A stretch of 64,000 nt of DNA from Cymbidium sinense (lineage: Eukaryota; Streptophyta; Magnoliopsida; Asparagales; Orchidaceae). This document shows, one piece after another, positions 59,193-64,000 of the stretch; position 1 is the first letter of the stretch, and every line of letters begins with the position of its first letter. Where the stretch lies: NCBI GenBank assembly GCA_021442155.1, contig CM038221.1:27991906-28055905 (forward strand). Reading direction: 5' to 3'. The translations under genes and the position numbers were made by a program. A model generated the notes under the pieces. The model worked only from the letters and a program-made list of their open reading frames with translations, did not search any database and was not told the origin of the DNA.

Positions 59193-61228
59193 ACAACAAC
59201 AACAACAACAAGCCTTAATCCCACTAGGTGGGGTTGGCTACATGAATCCTTCGTCTCCATTGTGTCCTATTATGTGTCAAATTCTCATCTAATTCAAGTA
59301 TACTAAGATCATTTTTTATACATCTTAACCAAGTCTTTTTAGGTCTACCTCTACTTTTCTTAACATAAGACAAATCTAATGCATCTACTCTCCTAATCGG
59401 GTCATTGGACGGCCGACGCTTTATGTGGCCAAACCATCTAAGGCGACTCTCCCTAATCTTATCTACCACTGGAGCTACTCCAACTTTTCCCGAACATACT
59501 CATTTTGCATTCTATCTCTAAGAGTAAAGTCACTCATCCACCTAAGCATCCTCATCTCTGTAACACTTAACTTAGTCTTATGCTTCTTTTATCTTGTACA
59601 TTCTGCATAAGTCATTTTGCGTCTTACCACCATCTTATAAAATTTTCCCTTAAGTTTAAGTGGAACTTTTCTATCACATAATAGGCGGATGCATTCCTCC
59701 ACTTCAACCATCCAACTTGAATTCTACTAATAACATCTCCATCTATTTCACCATCATTTTGGACAATGAGCCTAAATATCAATCGCTCACTCTTATTAAT
59801 GACTTGATCACCTAAAGTCACAACACTATCACTAAAACTTCTACAACTAAAATTACACTCCATATATTCGTTTAGATCTACTTAAACGAAAACCTTTAGA
59901 CTCTAAAGTTGACCTCCATAATTCAAGTTTCTTGGACTCCCTCTCTAGTCTTATCAACAAGAAGAATGTCATCGAAAAGCATACACCAAGGTACATCTTC
60001 TTGTAAATGCCTCCTAAGAACATCCATAACTAAAGTAAAAGATAAGGGCTTAATGTTGATCCTTGATGTAATCCGAAATAGGAAAATATTTTGTCAATCC
60101 TCCTTGTGTTTGGACACAAGTAATGACTCATACATATCCTTAATGACTTGAATATAACCAATATTAACTCTTTTTTTATCTCCAAGAACATCTTTCTCTA
60201 AATCAATAAATATCATATGTAGATCCTTCTTACTTTCTCTATGCTTCTCTATCAACCCTCTTAACAAATGTATAGCATCCATAGTAGATCTACCGGCATG
60301 AAACCAAACCGATTGTCGAAACTTACGTATCACATCGTCTTTCAATTACTCTCTCCCATAATTTTAATGTATGGCACATTAACTTAATTCCTATAATTTG
60401 CACACTCTTGTGCATCACCTTTATTCTTAAATATAGGAACCAATAGACTCTTTTCTCCACTCATCATCTTTTAGTCTTTAAAATAACATTAAAAGATTTG
60501 TAAGCCAAGAAATTCCTTGATCTCCTAAACATTTCCACACATCTATTGGAATATTATATCCTCTGCTTTTCCACATTTCATTTTCTTTAAAGCTTCACTA
60601 ACTTCAGTTACTAATCTGACGATAGAAATGAAATTTCTATTATTGTTTAGTATTAAGGTTCTTAAAATCAATCGTCTTTCAGATCCTTCATTGAAAAGTT
60701 TATCAAAATATCTCATCCACCTATTTTCAATATCTTTTCTAAAAAAAAGCTTTATTATTTTCATCCTTAATACCCCGCACTTGAACTATGTCTTTATTTC
60801 TCCTATATCTTTGCTTTTCTTGCTTATACATACATCTTTTACCTTCTTTTGTCTAATCTATGTATAAATCACTAAAATTTAAATTTTTCGTATATATTGC
60901 TTTCTTAGAATCTCTGCTACTTTATATCTTTCTTCTTGAATTTTTATATCTAAACCAAGTTTTATAACAATCTTCTTATTTTATCTTTTTCTTGCACTCG
61001 ACTCCACCAACTATTCTTATTAAAGAAGCTTTTCCTTTGATTCATCTTTTCACTGCTTAATTTCACTGATATTTTTTCCCACATAACGTTAGATCTTTAT
61101 GAACACCCCAAATTCTAATATCTTGTAGCTTGCTCTTAAAAATATTTTTATTTGTATTCTTGAAGTGTCCCCATCTAATCCTAGGACAATAATTTAGTTT
61201 ACTATCAAAAAGAATTTATCTCATTTAT
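59193..61228 (-). mobile_element. RTE-type LINE, reverse transcriptase part, minus strand
   Basis: 3' end at 59193 with an (AAC)n tract. Reading upstream: C-terminus LRWFGHIKRRPSNDPIRRVD (59224-59469); palm PWCMLFDDILLV near 59960-59990, where the family motif is FADD, so one Ala codon is lost. Further upstream are AGRSTMDAIHLL and KDLHMIFIDLEKD (60094-60345), then NRWMRYFDKLFNEGS (60543-60764). A gap follows LEKD, where about 20 residues of the RT core are missing. It is 5'-truncated near 61228, before the endonuclease. Confidence 0.9.
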
Positions 61229-61242
61229 AATCGTTAAGCCTT

Positions 61243-61246
<4 letters not shown>

Positions 61247-61273
<27 letters not shown>

Positions 61274-61971
61274 GCCTTTTTCCCACTAAGTGGGGTCGGC
61301 TACATAAATCCTTCGTCTTCATTGTGTCCTATTATGGGTGAAATTCTCATTTAATTCAAGTATACTAAGATAATTTTTTATACATCTTAACCATGACTTT
61401 TTAGGTCTACCTCTACCTTTCTTAAATATGGAAAATCTAATGCATCTACTCTCCTAACCGGGTCATCAGACGACCGACGCTTTATGTGGCCAAACCATCT
61501 AAGGCATTCTCTAATCTTATCTCCAGTACTCCAACTTTTCCCAAACATACTCATTTTGCATTTTATCTCTAAGAGTAAAGCCACTCATCCACCTGAGCAT
61601 TCTCATCTCTGTAACACTTAACTTAGTCTTATGCTTCTCTTTTATTGGCCAACATTCTGCACCATAAATCATTGCAAATCTTAGCACCATCTTATAAGAT
61701 TTTCCCTTAAGTTTAAGCGGAACTTTTCTATCACACGATAGGCCAGATGCATTCCACCACTTCAACCATCCAACTTGAATTCTACTAATAACATCACAAT
61801 CTATTTCACCATCATTTTGAATAATAGAGCCTAAATATCTGAATCGCTCAGTCTTTTTAATGACTTGTTCACATAATGTCACAACATTACAACTAGAACT
61901 TTTACAACTAAAATTACACTCCATAATTACAACTAATTTACACTTCTACAACTAAAATTACTTGTTCACCT
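61247..61971 (-). mobile_element. 5'-truncated RTE LINE with 18-bp target duplication
   Basis: Long (AAC)n tract (61243-61273), then the RTE 3' region. The frame at 61517-61924 reads RFRYLGSIIQNDGEIDCDVI and [20 protein letters not shown], then MRMLRWMSGFTLRDKMQNEY. The target duplication is AATCGTTAAGCCTTACAA (61229-61246) versus AATCATTAAGCCATACAA (61972-61989). It lies directly against the truncated end of the neighbouring LINE. Its 5' end carries a local rearrangement. Confidence 0.93.
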
Positions 61972-61989
61972 AATCATTAAGCCATACAA

Positions 61990-62246
61990 TAAAAAAAATA
62001 CTCAAAAAATTAGAATACACATTTCAAATGGATTAAATATCCTCAAAATTAAACATTTACAACTATCACTCAAAATAAACTAACATATGCATTATCTCAA
62101 GTTTCCTTGTGCACATAAGTGTGCTTGGTTTTTACAAAATCAGAGGAGTATGTGTGCTTGATTTTTGCAATCACATGGGCATGTTATTTGTTCCTCTTCC
62201 TTAATTTATAGTTCAAGATGGATATCTCTCAATACCTCTATTCTTA
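61990..62246. other. AT-rich spacer
   Basis: Nothing recognised. Confidence 0.5.
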
Positions 62247-62700
62247 GAGTTTGTTTGGTTCTGATTTGGAATCAGTAAAAGAATCATGTAAAGGAATCGA
62301 TGTAAAATGATTATTTTATAATTGTTTGGTTTATAGCTTTACAAATTCATGACTTTACTTTTTTTTGTTTGGTTAATGAAATGTAAAATGGAAAGGTTTT
62401 AGCGGCAAGCAGGTGGCCGGCCCGGCACGGCGATCATACGCTGATCGGCCGATTAGCCGATGGCCGGAGGTGACCATTAATCGGCCACAGCGAAGGCGGC
62501 GGCTAATGGCCGACGGCCACGGCAGCGAACGGCAACGGTTTGATACGGCAATGGCGGCGGCCGGCTACTGGCGGCATAAGCGTGACGGCAAAGCGATGGC
62601 GGCACTGCATCACTCTTTATGTATTTGGAATTTTGAATTCAATCGCCTATACTTTCGATGTATTTAAATACACCTAATTTTACTTTACCCCAAAACGAAA
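62247..62700. mobile_element. Tourist-like MITE relative with GC-rich interior
   Basis: The left end GAGTTTGTTTGGTTC follows TTA. The interior TTTACAAATTCATGA block and ATGTATTTAAATACACCTAATTTTACTTTA match the reverse complement of the MITE at 38207-38548. The right terminus was not found, so the element is truncated or recombined. A GC-rich block (62401-62605) occupies the middle. Confidence 0.6.
62401..62605. other. GC-rich block in an AT-rich element
   Basis: About 200 bp dense in CGGC, GGCC and GCGG words (GGCGGCGGC, CGGCCGA) with sharp edges. An 84-codon frame crosses it but starts and ends in MITE sequence, so coding is not supported. Confidence 0.85.
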
Positions 62701-62789
62701 TGTTAGCGTGCATTTGAATCTGATGCATTCCAAATCTGGCACGCAATTATATTGGTTGGGAAATGAATGTTGGTGGCATGACATTGACC

Positions 62790-64000
62790 AAGATAAAACC
62801 ACATATTTATTTCGTCTTCAATAAAAAGGAATACTAATCAGATTGTTAGTTTGCATTGTGCCGGTCAAATGGAAAAACTATTAAATAACTCACTAGATTG
62901 TACACTTAACTCACTGTACTTATAACTACATGGGTTGATTTTTCAATGAGTTTTGAATTGGGATTACCTAAAGACTATTAGGGGTCATGATAGCATAATG
63001 TTGGTAGTAAACAGATTTTTCTAAAATGGTTACTCCATTCCTTACATTACTCAATACCATAATATTTGATAGAGTCATCAAATTTGTTCCTTATTTTTGC
63101 AAAAAATAATATAAATCATTATCTGTAACCCCTAATTTTTACCACCATTCCACTCTTAAGCTAATGTTGAGATTGAGGCAACAAATATAAATCTTTAAAA
63201 TATATTAAGATGTTTGATTAAAAAAAATCTAACTATTTAAGTAATTGAGATCTGGATCTTTCTATTTTAAATTTGCATATAATAGCAATATATGTAAATT
63301 TAGAGCAAGACATCATTTGAAATAATCTAGGGTTGAATCCTAAAAATGTTATAGATCTTATCCTTTTACAGTTTTACCACTACACACATGTTTTGGTTTT
63401 ACTGTGTCACAACATATACATAATTTACATGATGGGATTAGAAAGTAGGTCAAAAACATAATAAAAATCATTATTATGTTATAAATGTTAAGAGAAGTGC
63501 TTGAGAGTATAATGACAATGGTTTTCTTATAATATGTATGTGCCCCAAACATTTTGTTCAAACCAGATATAAAAAAACATGTATGGCCTACAAACTTATC
63601 AAAAAAAATAATAAAATCATTCTAATAATTATTCTTTTATCTTGCTCCTAATATATTTATTCATCCTATTTTAAAAATTGAAGATATGTTGTCTTACCAA
63701 GAAACATTCAAACCACAAAAATTGCTTGTTTATTCTTACTCAATGAGGATTTCTAAAACATATCCTATCATTCCAATTCTACTAGCCTACTAGGATGTTG
63801 ATAGTATCATTTCAAATGAAGTGAAACTCCCAAAAAAATTTGCTAAGAGTAAGCTTCTTGTAAAGTGGAAAGACACGCATCCTTTATATGATACATCAAT
63901 GACCATAAAGGGATTGTGAAGCTAGCACATAACTTATTGAACAATTGCATAGATCATAACTCTCTTAAGAAAAGTTATTTGCACCTCAAGAGCATTGATG
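62790..64000. other. AT-rich DNA at the right edge
   Basis: No feature supported. A short plus-strand run reading KSKLLVKWKDTHPLYDTSM (63845-63900) faintly resembles the chromodomain-like tail of gypsy integrases, but nothing around it confirms this. Confidence 0.35.

Noticed and set aside
63840..63905. Chromodomain-like VKWKDTHPLYDTS
   Set aside because: Too short and no integrase or other gypsy domain was seen beside it.

Overview
The window is nuclear DNA from a flowering plant. It is AT-rich and repeat-dominated, with plant-specific transposon lineages (Tat-type Ty3/gypsy, RTE LINEs with TTG tails, hAT and Tourist-like MITEs, FAR1/FHY3-type transposase). It also has GT-AG split gene fragments and no operon-like coding. 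I cannot name the species. The only convincing host-gene coding is the last two exons of a CCDC174-like coiled-coil gene on the minus strand (42414-43005) and a broken exon of a FAB1-type lipid kinase (about 22789-22884).

Three layers of duplication organise the window. (1) A direct segmental duplication: bases 1 to about 14500 match 43047 to about 47390. The left copy carries a 10.2 kb Tat-type LTR retrotransposon (3144-13335). The right copy shows the matching empty site. (2) A near-tandem pair of 8-9 kb units: A, about 14494-22785, and B, about 23655-32573. Each unit holds, in order, a minus-strand FAR1/FHY3-like MULE transposase pseudogene, a minisatellite of about 143 bp monomers built round an 18-bp perfect palindrome, a long (AT)n tract, an unassigned 1.4 kb block, a 5'-truncated RTE LINE with target-site duplication, a hAT-type MITE and a compound microsatellite. 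(3) Tandem repeats inside the units.

The rest is AT-rich non-genic DNA (32.6-42.4 kb) with two Tourist-like MITEs, one hAT MITE, an LTR remnant and a perfect 19-bp hairpin. The right part (46.5-64 kb) carries an internally deleted RTE LINE, two decayed gypsy elements in opposite orientations (about 49-52 kb minus, 54.8-57.1 kb plus), two more RTE copies (59.2-62.0 kb minus) and a GC-rich patch inside a MITE-like element (62.4-62.6 kb).

The genes do not form a pathway and I found no convincing new defence or metabolic system. The most unusual features are the composite A/B unit, the unit junctions (one fused into a LINE, one truncating a FAB1 exon) and a dating conflict: the LTRs of the Tat element differ far more than the duplicated flanks that predate it. 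Many small deletions in multicopy elements could be biological decay or consensus error, and this limits any reading-frame argument.
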